From Carya illinoinensis (lineage: Eukaryota > Streptophyta > Magnoliopsida > Fagales > Juglandaceae): 64,000 nt of DNA. The notes under the pieces were generated by a model. That model was given only the letters and a program-made list of their open reading frames with translations, was not told the DNA's origin and ran no database searches. Of this stretch, positions 12,807-37,557 are shown piece by piece. Numbering within the stretch: the stretch's first letter is position 1; each line of letters begins with the position of its first letter. Location: the NCBI RefSeq assembly GCF_018687715.1, contig NC_056765.1, forward strand, positions 3,410,001 to 3,474,000, written 5' to 3'. A program made the translations under genes and the position numbers.

Positions 12807-15631
12807 TGTAACAGCCCGCTAGAAATTCAATTGTGAAATTTCTATTAACTTTAGGAACCTCGTGAAGACCACATAAGTTTTCACGAATCCATTAATCGTA
12901 TAGGTTTTTGTCTAACTACATAGTTAGTGTTATTATTTACTATGGTATCAGAAGTGTGTTTTTGATTATTGGAGATAGTTAGAAGTGTCAAAATGTATTA
13001 TGGTTTGTGCCATTAGACTCGGAGGGTTATTTAAGGTCTTATAGCGCAGTAACATTTTTTCATATTTTCGGACAAAATGTCTGTTCAAAACTGTAGATAT
13101 TGTCGGATAAAAATATCTTAAGCTAATTTTGTGGATATTATTACATAAAAATATTTTAAGCTAATTTCGTGGATATTATTGGGTAAAAATATCTTGAATT
13201 GATTTTTGTAGATATTATTAGGTAAAAGAGTCCTACACTCCACTCTCACTCCGGGTAAGAGAGTCCTACACTTAACTCTCACTTCAGGTAAGAGAGTCTT
13301 ACACTTAACTCTCACTCCAGCCTCATCTCTTCCATATCTCATCCATAAGTATCTCCAGCCACCTCTCCCCACGAAATTATTTTCATTTATACTTTCCATT
13401 AAAAGAATATCAAACACCCTCTCTCGGATAGCTTTTAAGAGTTCTTTTGCATGCCCATTTTGAAGCTTTTGTAAGTATTTTATCATAAAATCTCCTTCAT
13501 ATAACTTGTTCCTTTTTTAGTCTAGTTTATGTAGATATCTTATTTGCCCCATTTGAAAATTATTTGGTCAGTCAAATATTATATAAACTATAGAAAGGTC
13601 ATTCTAGGAGATAAATTGGAGAATATGTTATAATTTGGAGTTTTTGACCAAGTTAATGGATAGATATTGGTCCGAAATTTTTATGGAGTATTGTTAACAT
13701 GTATATGTGACTATTGGTTGAGGATTTTTGCATGATTAAAGGTTTTGATGAAAGAATTTCTTAGATTTAGAAACTTATAAACTGGAAGAAGAAAAACAGT
13801 TTCTGTTTTGAGAAAGTTTAACTCTTTGGTGGTCTAAACCTATTCTAATGACTTTAATAATTTTATTGGAGGATCCTAAGCATCTTATATACATGTTATA
13901 TTATTATTTTGAAGATATTTGATGTTAGTTTCAAAAATATGAAATTTTATGCAAAGAGATATTCAGATAAGCCAAAGTGTGGATATTCTTGGCTAAATTT
14001 ATGTTTTGGTTAATTTCTAACCATGTGATCTTGAATTAGAAACTTATATATGTTTTAGGACATCTTTTTTAAACCATGTGATAGTTTGGTTTGAAGATCA
14101 TATATTTATAAGTCATAGATCAAGAGATTTATCAAAACTAGTTGAGGAAAAAGTTTCTGTTTTTGGATTAAGTGTAAAACCAAAAACTCCAAATGTTATT
14201 TTGTGATTTTGGTGACTTTAGTTTGATGATTTAAAACATGGTTGATGTTAGGATGATATTATGAATATGGTAGAAGTAAGATTTGATTTTTGAAATTCTT
14301 GGAGATGTTTTGATTTAAGATCAAAACTTGTGATTCAAGTGTTTGGATCTTTTTACAAAAAAGTTTGGTGTTAATTATTAGCTTTTTCTAAATGGATGTT
14401 TTAAGTATGATTTTGAACTTAGGATTAGAAGATGTTTGTTGCAAAATTTTGGTTTAAGCATGAGTTTTGAAGTTGGAAGGAATTGCAACAAAAATAAAGG
14501 GAAATGGCCTATGGATGTTTCGGCCATAGTGTGTTTTTCATAGTTGTGTTTTGTTTTAAATTTTTCTGAGTTGATATTTAAGTTTAGGACAAAATTTACA
14601 TGAGGAATGTAAATTTTGGAAACTTTTGGAGTTAGTATGCAAAATCCTTAAGTTATGAGTAAAACGGTCATTTTCCCACATGTAGAGAGTAAAATGAAAA
14701 TTTTACTCTTTAAGTTAGTATTTTCCATATTTCAAATTATTAGTAATTTAGTTCTAACTTTTAGAATCACTAATTACAGTTTCTCGTAATCGCACTTGAA
14801 GTTTTATAAGAAACGCGGAGATCGAGGTAAGTTAGCTTTTAACTTACTAGCAGTCTACTGTGTATGTGTGCTAAATAAATGAACTACAGTGTATGTATGT
14901 ATGCTATCATATATGTCATGTCATGCCAAGTTATCACGTAATTGTCTATTATACAGAATTTATTCTGTCATCAATTTTTATCTGTTACATAATATATTCT
15001 GTCATGTATTGTTGTACCTTACAAGTACGTCATGTTAAGTATACCATCTATTACATATATGTCAAGTCATGTAATATTTACTGTTGCAAGTATGTCGTGT
15101 TAAATATGTTGTCTATTATATGTTATGCCATGTTACGAAATGTTTCTATCTCAAGTTGGTCATATATTTCAAGTTATGTTCAAGTCACATTATGTTACGT
15201 CAGGACTTCAGTCATTTCGTATTCCAGTCACGTTTCATCTTGATTACTTATGTATGGGGTCACAGCAATTGTGACACGTAGAATACATGGGGCCACAATA
15301 ACTGTGGAGTATGTATTTAAGCACTTAAAGAATAAGTTTCCGTAGAATACATGGGGCCACAACAACTGTGGAGTATGTATTTACACGTAGAATACATGAG
15401 GTCACAACAACTGTGGAGTGTGTATTTTTCATGTTAAGTCAAGTTTGTGTAGAATACATGGGGCCACAACAACTGTGGAGTATGTATTTACACGTAGAAT
15501 ACATGGGACCACAACAACTGTGGAGTATGTATTTTTCATGTTAAGTCAAGTTTCAGATCAAGTTCATGTCAAGTCAAGTTCAGTTCATGTTTCAATTTAA
15601 GTTATGTCAATTATGCTATGTTGTACGCCAA
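12807..15631 (+). mobile_element. Truncated copy of a long LTR (same family as the solo LTR at 53869)
   Basis: The sequence from TGTAACAGCCCGC onward matches the inverse complement of 54460-57141 nearly end to end, including the five-unit hairpin array. Homology stops at 15631, where the other copy continues for about 580 bp more. The TGTAACA start, TG...CA form and multi-kilobase length in the complete copy suggest a Gypsy-type LTR with long terminal repeats (Tekay-like, by inference). It lies inside Copia-A between the RNase H and gag remnants and lacks internal retrotransposon genes. Confidence 0.75.
15276..15540. repeat. Five-unit hairpin tandem repeat in the long LTR
   Basis: Units start at about 15278, 15342, 15387, 15449 and 15494, so spacing alternates between about 63 and 45 bp. 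Each has nested complementary arms: outer AATACAT with ATGTATT, inner CCACA with TGTGG, around an ACAAC loop. A degenerate relative (GTCAC...GTGAC) precedes the array near 15259-15276. The same array is present at 54527-54780 in the other LTR copy. Confidence 0.85.
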
Positions 15632-16012
15632 GTCCCACATTGCTCAAGTAAGACTCTTGTATGGTCTTAGAGTTCTATATAAATGAGGCCTAGGGTGCCC
15701 ATAGCATATGCAAGCTTGTGATGAACAAGTCTCACTCTCTTGTGATTCTTGTGAACAAGTTTAACAAATTGTAATATATTATATATATACAATTTGTAAA
15801 ATAAAAATATATATTTATAAATATAAAATATATATTTATAAATATAAATATAAAATGCGGGGCCAGGTTGAGCCCTGCCCGCCCCCCGCCCCCGCTTAAT
15901 GTTTTTCATGCGGGGCGGGGTCCCCCACCCCGGCATGTGCGGTGCGGGGTACCCCGTCCGCCCATGCGGAGGCGGGGCGGACGGGGGCGGGCCCCCCGCT
16001 GCCCACCCCTAG
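15632..16012. mobile_element. Foreign segment with a GC-rich repeat, inside Copia-A
   Basis: This segment belongs to neither the long LTR nor Copia-A. The first 150 bp (from TCCCACATTGCTCAAG, with a CTATATAAATGAGG TATA-like box near 15674-15687) look like part of an LTR or promoter. The middle is AT-rich. The last 155 bp (15857-16011) are made of GCGGGG/CCCCGC motifs and end CTGCCCACCCCTA, whose complement TAGGGGTGGGCAG resembles hAT-type MITE termini. No matching left terminus or target duplication is visible. Likely one or two truncated elements. Confidence 0.4.
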
Positions 16013-16560
16013 TTATGAGTCAGGTTCTGGTTCATATTCTCCCAAGAATTCGGTAGTGATCTTATCACTACCTGGACTTGTTGTTCATCTGTCAAGTTGT
16101 TTCCTACCGACCTAAGTTCACGGATCATAGTTGACATAACTCTAAGATGCTATTTTATCGTATGGTCAGAGCACTTCTTATAGGAGTCGAACCTCATAGT
16201 TAATCCACGCAACCTAGTGGCTGAAATTCCACCAAACTTCAATTTCAAAACCTCCCACATGCTTTGAGTAGTGTTATAGATCTCAAACTCACATATTAGA
16301 TAATTATGCATGCTAACATTATTATGCGCGCACATCAATTTTTCTTACCCATTGAGTATAGGTTAGTTGATCCATCTTGTGTTGTTCCGAGTTCCCTTCC
16401 TCGGGCACAGTAAGGGTGTGAGATAAGGTCTCTATGACCTCTTTCTTGTCTAAGACATATTGGATCTTGTGATGCCATATGTCATAGTTTTCCCCATCTA
16501 ATTTCTCCCCTTTGTTTAAGTCAGCAACAATACTCTTGGATGCGATTTCACTACAATATG
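16013..16560 (-). pseudogene. Copia-A gag remnant
   Basis: Minus-strand translation gives copia Gag features: LNKGEKLDGENYDIWHHKIQ at the start, then a CEFEIYNTTQSMWEVLKLKF core, a RLRGLTMRFDSY stretch, and IRSLPNSWENMNQNLTH at the break point. A frameshift or stop near 16340 and a TAG near 16148 interrupt it. It ends abruptly at 16013 against the inserted GC-rich segment, so the rest of gag and all of protease and integrase are lost. Confidence 0.75.
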
Positions 16561-16829
16561 CAAAAAAGGGGCATTACACACACACCTAAGAAATCTGACG
16601 CGTCCTTTCAAATTAGAAAATAAATAATTTAGACATGTCACAAGATAGAAAAATTGTTAGGCTTCAAAATCATCTCTTACACCACAATATCAAATTATTA
16701 ATTTCTAACCTAATTCCCGCGCAAGTTTAAAATAAATATGGGAGAATTTATCATCATAAATCTCAATCATACTCCCACTATCTTAAATAATCTCTTAGTC
16801 CTAGTCATGTGTAAAGACATATCATACTA

Positions 16830-17130
16830 AAATCACAGTAACCTTTTGGGCCAATCTACAAGGACAGCTACCCAAACCATAGCAACCTGTTAGGCCAGTC
16901 TACAAAGACAGCCAGACTACAGCAACCTGTTGGGCCAGTCTACAAAGATGGTTCATATAAGACCATTACAGTCCATTTTTCTTATTCCATCAGTGCATTT
17001 ACAGTTTTTACTGAGGCCACTATAGTCTTTTGGCTATATAGTGCATTTATAGTTCTTACTGGGGTCATCATGGTCTTTTGGCTATACGGTGCATTTACAG
17101 TTCTTACTGGATCACTGCAATTCTTTCAGA
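16830..17130. repeat. Two short tandem-repeat families in the Copia-A leader
   Basis: At 16840-16950 a unit containing CAACCTGTTGGGCCAGTCTA recurs. At 16990-17130 a unit containing GTGCATTTACAGTTCTTACT followed by TCTTTTGGCTATA recurs three times with variation. Both lie between the primer-binding site and gag on the element strand, in the untranslated leader. Their function is unknown. Confidence 0.65.
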
Positions 17131-17699
17131 CTATCATTCACACTAACAATTCTAACTAAGACTACTTAGTGGGATTTTCTATTTTATCACTAAAAGAAAT
17201 AAAAGACTAATGTCTAAACATTCAAGTCTAACATTCATTAATGATAAAATAATCACATATTCACATGTTCAATACCCACATACATGTGATCACATTTAAT
17301 CTAAAAATTAAATAAAAGATCACATGTAATATAAAATTATGGAATAAAAAAATAGCATGAATATAACCAAATATTCACATGTAATCATATTTAATTTAAA
17401 AAATTAAATAAAAGATCACATGTAATATAACAATATATCTAAGCATATGTTAAATCATGCAAAAAAAATGTTTTTAAAGAAAAACAAATGTATTATAAAT
17501 AAATTTAAAAAACCCCACCTAAACCAAAAGACATTCGCAGTCCAGTGGTGTGTCCATTTTTTTAGTTTAGAAGGTGGTCCTGGGTTCAAAATGCCACTTT
17601 ATTATTTTATTTCCTTTAAAAAAATTGGGCTTAAAAACATTGGGCCGAAAGGCCCAAGTCCATAAAAAAACCCAAATGACATTGAGTCATCTTCTTCCA

Positions 17700-17940
17700 T
17701 CAGAAGGGTATTGTTCACGTAAACAGTACCTCACAAAAAAAAATAGCCACTGTTGTGCAGCTCTGAGTGGCCAGAAATTGCCACCGCATGGAGCTGGATG
17801 TCGGCACAACACCTACTGAGGTGCACGTAGCACCAAGCTTGGTGTGCGCTGCACCATGGTGGTGCATACAGCACCTCCATGGTGCGCACAGCACCTCTGT
17901 GGTGCTTGCAGCGCCACTAACTGGTTGCACCACTGCCTAG
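17700..17940. repeat. GGTGC/GCACC-rich degenerate repeat in the Copia-A leader
   Basis: Short units such as GTGCGCACAGCACCT and TGGTGCATACAGCACCTC are repeated with variation. The complementary GGTGC and GCACC blocks allow extensive hairpin formation. It is GC-rich compared with the surrounding DNA and has no convincing coding potential. Confidence 0.55.
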
Positions 17941-18142
17941 CAGTGGTTGCCCATCCGATGCAACTTTTTTTTTTTTTTAAACGGCACTTCAAAAAAATGC
18001 GATGGAGTTTAAAAAAAATGTAGCACAACTCATACGCGAACAGCGTTGAAAAAAAATTGCACACATTCAGTTTACATGCAGTCTCACAGCTGCTAATAAA
18101 ATATTGTAAACTGGGAACAACAAAAAAAAGCTCTGATACCAA

Positions 18143-18544
18143 TGTTAGAAAGCATAACGGAAAAGTACTTCAAACTTAACTTATAAAATTGCTCCACAAG
18201 TTTCTCCAGATTGACAAATTTCAAGCGTTTTCTCTTAGTGACAAAGTGCACTACTTAGTATAAAATTAGAGTGACACTTAACAAATCCACAACCTAAATA
18301 CTTATTTCAAGAGAGAACAAAAAGAGAGAGATTTTACTTTGCAGGTGAAAAAGAAGAACCAAATGAGGGGAGCTATATATAGCCCACCCTACACGGCTGG
18401 CCTTAAAGGCCAACCATTACTTTGAAGGTAACGCATGGCTTTAAAGCGATGCGTTTACAAGCCATGTAACGGCCATGCGTTACTTGTGCTTATAACACAC
18501 AAGAGGGGAGGGGTTTGCCCACATGTGCGCCCCTCCATCCAACG
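18143..18544 (-). repeat. Copia-A LTR, right copy (5' LTR of the element)
   Basis: 402 bp, with the same TGTTAGAAAG start as the left copy. It ends CATCCAACG, so the terminal CA has mutated to CG. The tRNA primer-binding site adjoins it at about 18129-18142 in minus orientation. The target duplication GTTTG follows at 18545-18549. Confidence 0.9.
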
Positions 18545-18696
18545 GTTTGCATTTTCATTTGGTTACACCAATGTCAATGCTTCAAAACATGTTTCTATTT
18601 TCTAGTAATTTTTTATTTAAATAGTTGGCTTATTAAGCAATTTAAAACATCATAATTACATATTGGACTTATACGTCATTAATGTTGCTTTTCTAG

Positions 18697-19840
18697 GAAA
18701 CCCAAGTAGCCAAAAATCTTCTCAAAATGGGGGGCATTTTAACATTATGGAATACGTCAACTTCTAGTGCCAACTTCATAGTGGCAAAGGTTGGTTCTGG
18801 CACTCACAGGACAATCAATGCAGCAGTTGTTGCACTTTCTAGAATGGGTTGCAAGTGACCTGAAAGAGTAATAATCTACGTGAAATTAGAGGTCTACAAT
18901 GAGAAAGTGGAGATGAGATGGAACATGAAGAATGTCATGTTGGTTGGAGATGGCATCGACAAAACAATTGTCACCGGTAACAGAAACGTCCTAGACGGCT
19001 GAATTAGATGTACCAATTTAAAGATAAGACATAACATTCAATGTTCATGGAATCTATGCACACTGCTCGAAACTCCTTCACAGCATTAGGTACTTGCTAT
19101 ATGGTTTATGATTATAGGTGTATCGGGGGATGGTTTCTGGGTAAGTAATATCACATTTGAGAACACAGCCGGACCCTACAAACTCCGAGCAGTGGCACTG
19201 AGGGTAAGCTCGGACCGCGCTGTATTTTATCGATGCAGTTTCAGAGGCTACCAAGACACTCTTTGTGTGCACTCATTAAGGCAATTTTATCGTGACTGCC
19301 ACATCTATGGCACTATTGATTTCATCTTTGGTGATGCCACGGCGGTGTTCCAAAACTGTGACATTTTTGTAAGGAGGCCAATGCGCCACCAAGCCAACAT
19401 GGTAACATCACAGGGTAGAGTTGATTCAAATGAGAATACAGGGATTGCCATTCAAGGTTGTAGGGTTAGGTCAGCACGTGATCTGAGTGCAGTAAAAAAC
19501 AATACATTCAGAACTTTCTTGGGTAGGCCATGGAAAAAGTATTCAAGGACTGTGTTTATGAAGACTGACCTAGATGGTTCAATTGATCCAGAAGGGTGGA
19601 CAGAATGGAGACGAAATTTTTCACTTTCTACGCTGTTTTTTGGGGAGTATATGAATACAGGTATTGGAGCATCTACTCAAAGAAGGGTGAAATGACCTGG
19701 TTTTCATGTGCTTAAAGGTCCCCGGGAGGCTAGTCCTTTTGCAGCTAGTACATTTATCCACGCAGTCATGGATTCCAGTGACGGGAGTGCCAATGTGGCT
19801 TGGAATTTCAGGGGTTCTCTCCACCTATAATGTCACGTGA
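18697..19840 (+). pseudogene. Pectinesterase pseudogene, exon 2 (catalytic domain)
   Basis: After an acceptor at 18695-18696 (TTTTCTAG) the sequence encodes a pectin methylesterase catalytic domain, which would de-esterify cell-wall homogalacturonan. Seen in order: FIVAKVGSGTHRTINAA, GVSGDGFW, ITFENTAGP, RGYQDTL, YGTIDFIFG, LGRPWKKYSRTVFM and FGEYMNTG. Lesions: TGA at 18856-18858, TGA at 19000-19002, about 100 bp of scrambled sequence before 19108, TGA at 19693-19695 where the family has Trp, and a +1 shift near 19770 just before IPVTGVP. The usual catalytic Gln in the HQAVALR motif is Arg here (LRAVALR). The two Asp (QD and GTID) and the LGRPW Arg remain. The longest intact piece is 19108-19692. 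Confidence 0.88.
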
Positions 19841-20383
19841 TATCTTATTTTCTACAAAGATCTGTATTTATTAATTTGGTGCTTGTGGACTGGCCAATAG
19901 ATCATACAACTGGATACTTGTATTTGGTTTGATAAACGTTGAATTACCATAATGTTAATCACTAATCTATTTTCCCACTGTTTTCAATGTAGTTTCAGAA
20001 AATTAGAGCTTTTTTACAATATGTATTTCCTCTAATGCCAAAAATTCAATTATACATCTATCTGAAGATTGAATTTCATTGGTATCTGAAGATTATGTTC
20101 TCAAAGCTGGTTGCTAAAGCAATTCTGTTCGAAAAGACTGCCGATTTCTGGTCACCGGATTTCACACGAATTTGTTCAGCTGGGTATAAGCAGCCAACGG
20201 TCATCTTTAATAGGCAATTCTTTGCTGCTTGGGTAAAACATGGATTAATGGTTCCAAAAGATACATAGATACCTCTTTTGCAAGCGCCTTCCAAAAAAGA
20301 AAGTTAAAAACACAAAGTCCTGGTATATGAACAGGGCCACAAAAAAGATAAAAGGTTTACGGCAAAATTGGACATAAAAAAAA
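19841..20383. other. Spacer between the pectinesterase pseudogene and the TBCD gene
   Basis: No gene is seen. The two genes converge here: pectinesterase on plus, TBCD on minus. The part next to 20383 must include the TBCD 3' untranslated region. Confidence 0.5.
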
Positions 20384-33803
<13,420 letters not shown>

Positions 33804-33960
33804 TCTAGACAGAGATAGAGACAGAGAGAACGACTCGTCGTCCAGAGACTAGAAAAGGAGAGAGTTGTGTGAGTGCGAGAGCGAGGGGGCTTCGCCGCTT
33901 CAGTTCCCCAACTCCCCCGCCTGGCGCCTGCTGCGTCACTCTTGAGGCCCGAGTAATATC
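33804..33960 (-). promoter_or_regulatory. TBCD 5' leader and probable core promoter
   Basis: This short stretch upstream of the start codon is clearly richer in G and C than the DNA beyond it, and has pyrimidine/purine-rich runs. No TATA box is evident, as is common for housekeeping genes. The boundary is an estimate from base composition only. Confidence 0.4.
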
Positions 33961-33988
33961 GTTCATTTTCAAATTTCAATTCATAATT

Positions 33989-34024
<36 letters not shown>

Positions 34025-35762
34025 CACTTTTATGATTTTTTTTTTTAACTCACTTTTATGATTTTTTCTCATTTTTGTTTTAATTGATAAATATAACATC
34101 TTTTATTATTCTTACATTATATTTTATTTTTTTAAAAAGTAACACAAAATTAATTAAAAAATACAATATCATTGTATTAATATAAAATAATATTAGATAT
34201 AATTTTAAAATATCCAAATCAGCATATTTCCTTAAAAATACAAAAGAATATATACTATTTAAAAATATGTTTTTTTTATATGAATTACAGCTTTAACTCT
34301 TTTTTTTTAAGGTGTGTACGAAACTTAGATATCTAAAATTATATAAATCATTTTTATTAAAATAATAGAATTATATAATATTTTTAATTATTATATTTTA
34401 AATAATGTTAAGTATAAGTCCTAATTAGACAAGTTTTGTACAGACACTTTGTAAAAAAATTAATCTAACTAATAAATAATAATTTTTTTACACTTTTTTT
34501 AAAATCGGGTCACTTTTTAGATTGAATGAACTTTTCTATTTAAATTTTATACAAATTATTTCTCTTATATTTTTATCCGACTCTCCATAATATCATATTA
34601 TTCGCAAAGAACAACCAACATATAATGATTAAAAATTATAAGAATATTAATTTTCTTATTTGTACTGCCAGTGTTACATGTTTAATATTAGGATCACGCT
34701 AGTCGGTTATCCTAGTTTTTTTTCTTTTTCTTTTTTTGAAAATATATGTTCTAAACATTTAAAATATGTAAAAATATATATAAATATTCATTAATAATAA
34801 CTTTTTTTAAACATTTAAAAATTTAAAATAAACTAACAGTTAAACCGACAGGCAAACTAACATTTTCCTTCGTTTAGACTTTTGTACAAAATAATGTACT
34901 GTATGTTTTTCTTTCTTTTAAATTTAAGCAAAGAATTTAGGTAGTATATAACTGTGAGGTTGATGTGCTGCTTCGGTCGCCTGTACGAGCTGTTGTCGTG
35001 TGGGCCACATGTTAGACACCCACAAGATGAAAGACCCACCCACTGATTAAGGCCTGCTGTCTTAACATTGTGGACACCTTTAATTTTTGCTTGAAAATTC
35101 ATAATCGGATTCAAAATCAAATAATTAATTGATTTATTGAATCCAAAGATTTTTTTTTTTAAGGAAAAGTCGGTGTTTGGATGTTGAGCACTCTTCAACT
35201 CTCTCTACTATTATTTATTAATTTATTATTATTTTTTATTTATTTTTATTATTATTAATTATTTTTATTTATTTTTTATTTATATTTATTATTTTATTAT
35301 TATTTTTTATTACTATTCATAACACTTCTCAACACCCATAACAAATTGAGACGGATTGCGTGTCAATCCATCCCACTTGTACCATTTAATGAAATGGTGC
35401 ATTTTAAATTGACTAGAGTAAAAGTAATGTTTTGTTAACATGCGATGAAAATAGAAAATGAGAAAAATGGTTCGTTTTGGGGAGGCACTTCCGTTGTTGT
35501 TTCTTCTCCGCTTGTTTCCTTCACTCTCTCTATTCTCCTTTATTCTCTTCTCCTCTCCCAATTTTTGTTATGAACCCTAAACCTTAAGTCGCAAAGGGGT
35601 GCTTCTTTTTTCATTTAATACAGACCTCCCACAAGTCTTGCAAGCTGCGGAGGAGTCATTCTTCTTTCATTTAGGTTTCACTGAGGTATCTCTCTCTCAG
35701 TAGTAGTTTCAATAAATTTAGGTTAAATAATTTTGTATTGTGGATATATTTTGATTTTGTAG
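33961..35762. other. AT-rich intergenic DNA with a fold-back repeat
   Basis: No gene. An AT microsatellite lies at about 33991-34022. At about 35170-35340 there is a fold-back with TGTTTGGATGTTGAGCACTC at one end and ACACTTCTCAACACCCATAA at the other around an ATT-rich core, a common plant MITE form. 35758-35762 (TGTAG) is the target duplication of Copia-B. Confidence 0.5.
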
Positions 35763-37080
35763 TGTTGCCCAGATGACTAACACAAGAGGGGGGGTGAATT
35801 GAGTTGTATTAAAAAAAATAACAATTATAAATCAAATATATAATATAAAATATAAACAAAATATGAAATAACAATAAATATAAAGAGTAAGGGTAAGAGA
35901 GAAGCAAACTCAGTATGTTAACGAGGTTTGGCCCCACTGCCTACGTCCTTAAGCTACCCCTTGAGGATTCCCAAATTCACTATTCAACTTCCTTCAGGTG
36001 GAGATAGAAACCTATTACACCTTTGAACAACACCGCTACAAAGGATCCATGTAGAACACCCTCTACACTTGCAATCACCTTACACGTGGTAATTCAACTA
36101 TTCCCCGTGTAGAATACTTTCTACACGCACAAAGGTTATACACACCCTTTTCTGATACAAAAGCTGATAGTGGGTAGGTTATCAGAAAACACTCATCAAT
36201 GAGTGAAATAAGAACAATACAGCGCAAACTATATCTCTCAAAATGAACAATGATTAAGGCTCAATGCTTAGAGAATAGAGAATGAAAGCTTTGAATGAAT
36301 GTTGTATACTCTTGGTGTTGTGAATGTGAAGCTCTCAAATGATCTATTTATAAGCATATGAGACTTCATATTCAAATTTAAAAAGATTCACATGTCAAAG
36401 ACAACATCATTCACTTTTTCAAAAAATTCAAATAAAAGGTTCTTCTTTTTCAATTGTCAAAGACAACATCATTCACTTTTTCAAAAAAATCAAACCTAAT
36501 CTTTTACTTTTGGCATATGACAAAATGAGCACACTGTCCTTTTCAAAAAAAATTCAAACCTAATCTTTTACTTTTTGTATATGACAAAATGAGCACACTT
36601 TATTTTTCAAATTTTTCAAACAAAATCATCTACCTTTTGTATAAATCTAAAAAAGCATCAATCACTTTTGAAAATATTCAAATAAAACATGCACATGTGA
36701 AAGATGACAATCAATCATCTTTAATATTTTCAAAGTTCAACCCTTTAATCAAAGCATGCATATACAAAAGATGACAATCAATCATCTTTTAAAATTTTCA
36801 AATTTAATTTTCAAAAATATTCATGCACATGTAAAAAATGTATTTTAATGCTTTATGATAAAATATTAATTTTGAGCATTAATCCTAATTTCGAATTTTA
36901 AGAGATTTACAACATTATTCTATGACTTTAATGTGAACTTGTTTCCTTCTTGCTCATGCTTGATTCCATTATATGAACAACTTGAGTTTGAAACTCCTTT
37001 ATTCTTTGAATTCATTTGTTATTATCAAAATCCATGTGTAGATTTATAATCACATGAAACTTGAAACCTTGAGTTCAACA
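35763..37080 (-). repeat. Copia-B LTR, left copy (3' LTR)
   Basis: 1318 bp, with TG...CA termini (TGTTGCCCAGATG ... GAGTTCAACA). Within it, at about 36395-36610, there are internal tandem repeats: two units with CAAAGACAACATCATTCAC and two with ATGACAAAATGAGCACAC. They are shared by the other LTR, so they predate insertion. Confidence 0.93.
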
Positions 37081-37557
37081 ATCTCCTCCTTTTTGATGAT
37101 GACAAATACTTGATAGAACTTGAAACCTGTATTAATACTTAAGCTCCCCCTGAAAATATGCGTTAGTTTTTCAAGCAAAAGTATAAATATAATTCCAAGT
37201 ATATATAACAAGTTTAGCAATTTAAACAATGTTAATATTCTAGTATAAAACTTCTCCCCCTTTTGGCATCATTAAAAAGGATCGGCAGTAAGTAAATGGA
37301 CTGAAGAAAACGATGCGTTTAATAGTCACTGTAGATAGTTGAAAAAGGAGCCGTCCGTGACCCGACAAATGCTGCAAAGTCTCGAGGCCTAACTCTATGA
37401 ATTTAGTACGGCTAGAGATTTAAACAATCGCGTGATGTTGTTGACAAACGTGATTGAAGGCTCTGAGTTGCTATAAAAAAATGATCATTTTCATCTATCG
37501 GATGCCAAAAAAAATAATTGATTCTTGACCTGAGTTCTGTTTTACCACAACGATAAA

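Larger units (their letters stand above)
10792..18544 (-). mobile_element. Copia-A: degraded Ty1/copia retrotransposon in the pectinesterase intron
   Basis: Two direct LTRs (10792-11221 and 18143-18544) are bounded by the 5-bp target duplication GTTTG (10787-10791 and 18545-18549). Orientation is minus. Next to the right LTR lies the complement of a primer-binding site reading TTGGTATCAGAGCT, typical of initiator Met-tRNA. Next to the left LTR lies the complement of a polypurine tract, AAGTGGGAGAT. Coding remnants on the minus strand are gag (about 16013-16560) and RNase H (12301-12806). Most of pol is missing, replaced by foreign insertions at 12807-16012. Many LTR mismatches and stops show it is old and inactive. 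It is antisense to the pectinesterase. Confidence 0.9.

Noticed and set aside
15667..16056. Open frames over the GCGGGG-rich segment
   Set aside because: Pro/Arg/Gly-rich translation is a product of base composition in a repeat; both strands are open for the same reason.
36589..36774. Identical short frames in both Copia-B LTRs (also 44413-44598)
   Set aside because: A 61-codon frame in AT-rich LTR sequence; conservation is only because LTRs are copies of each other.
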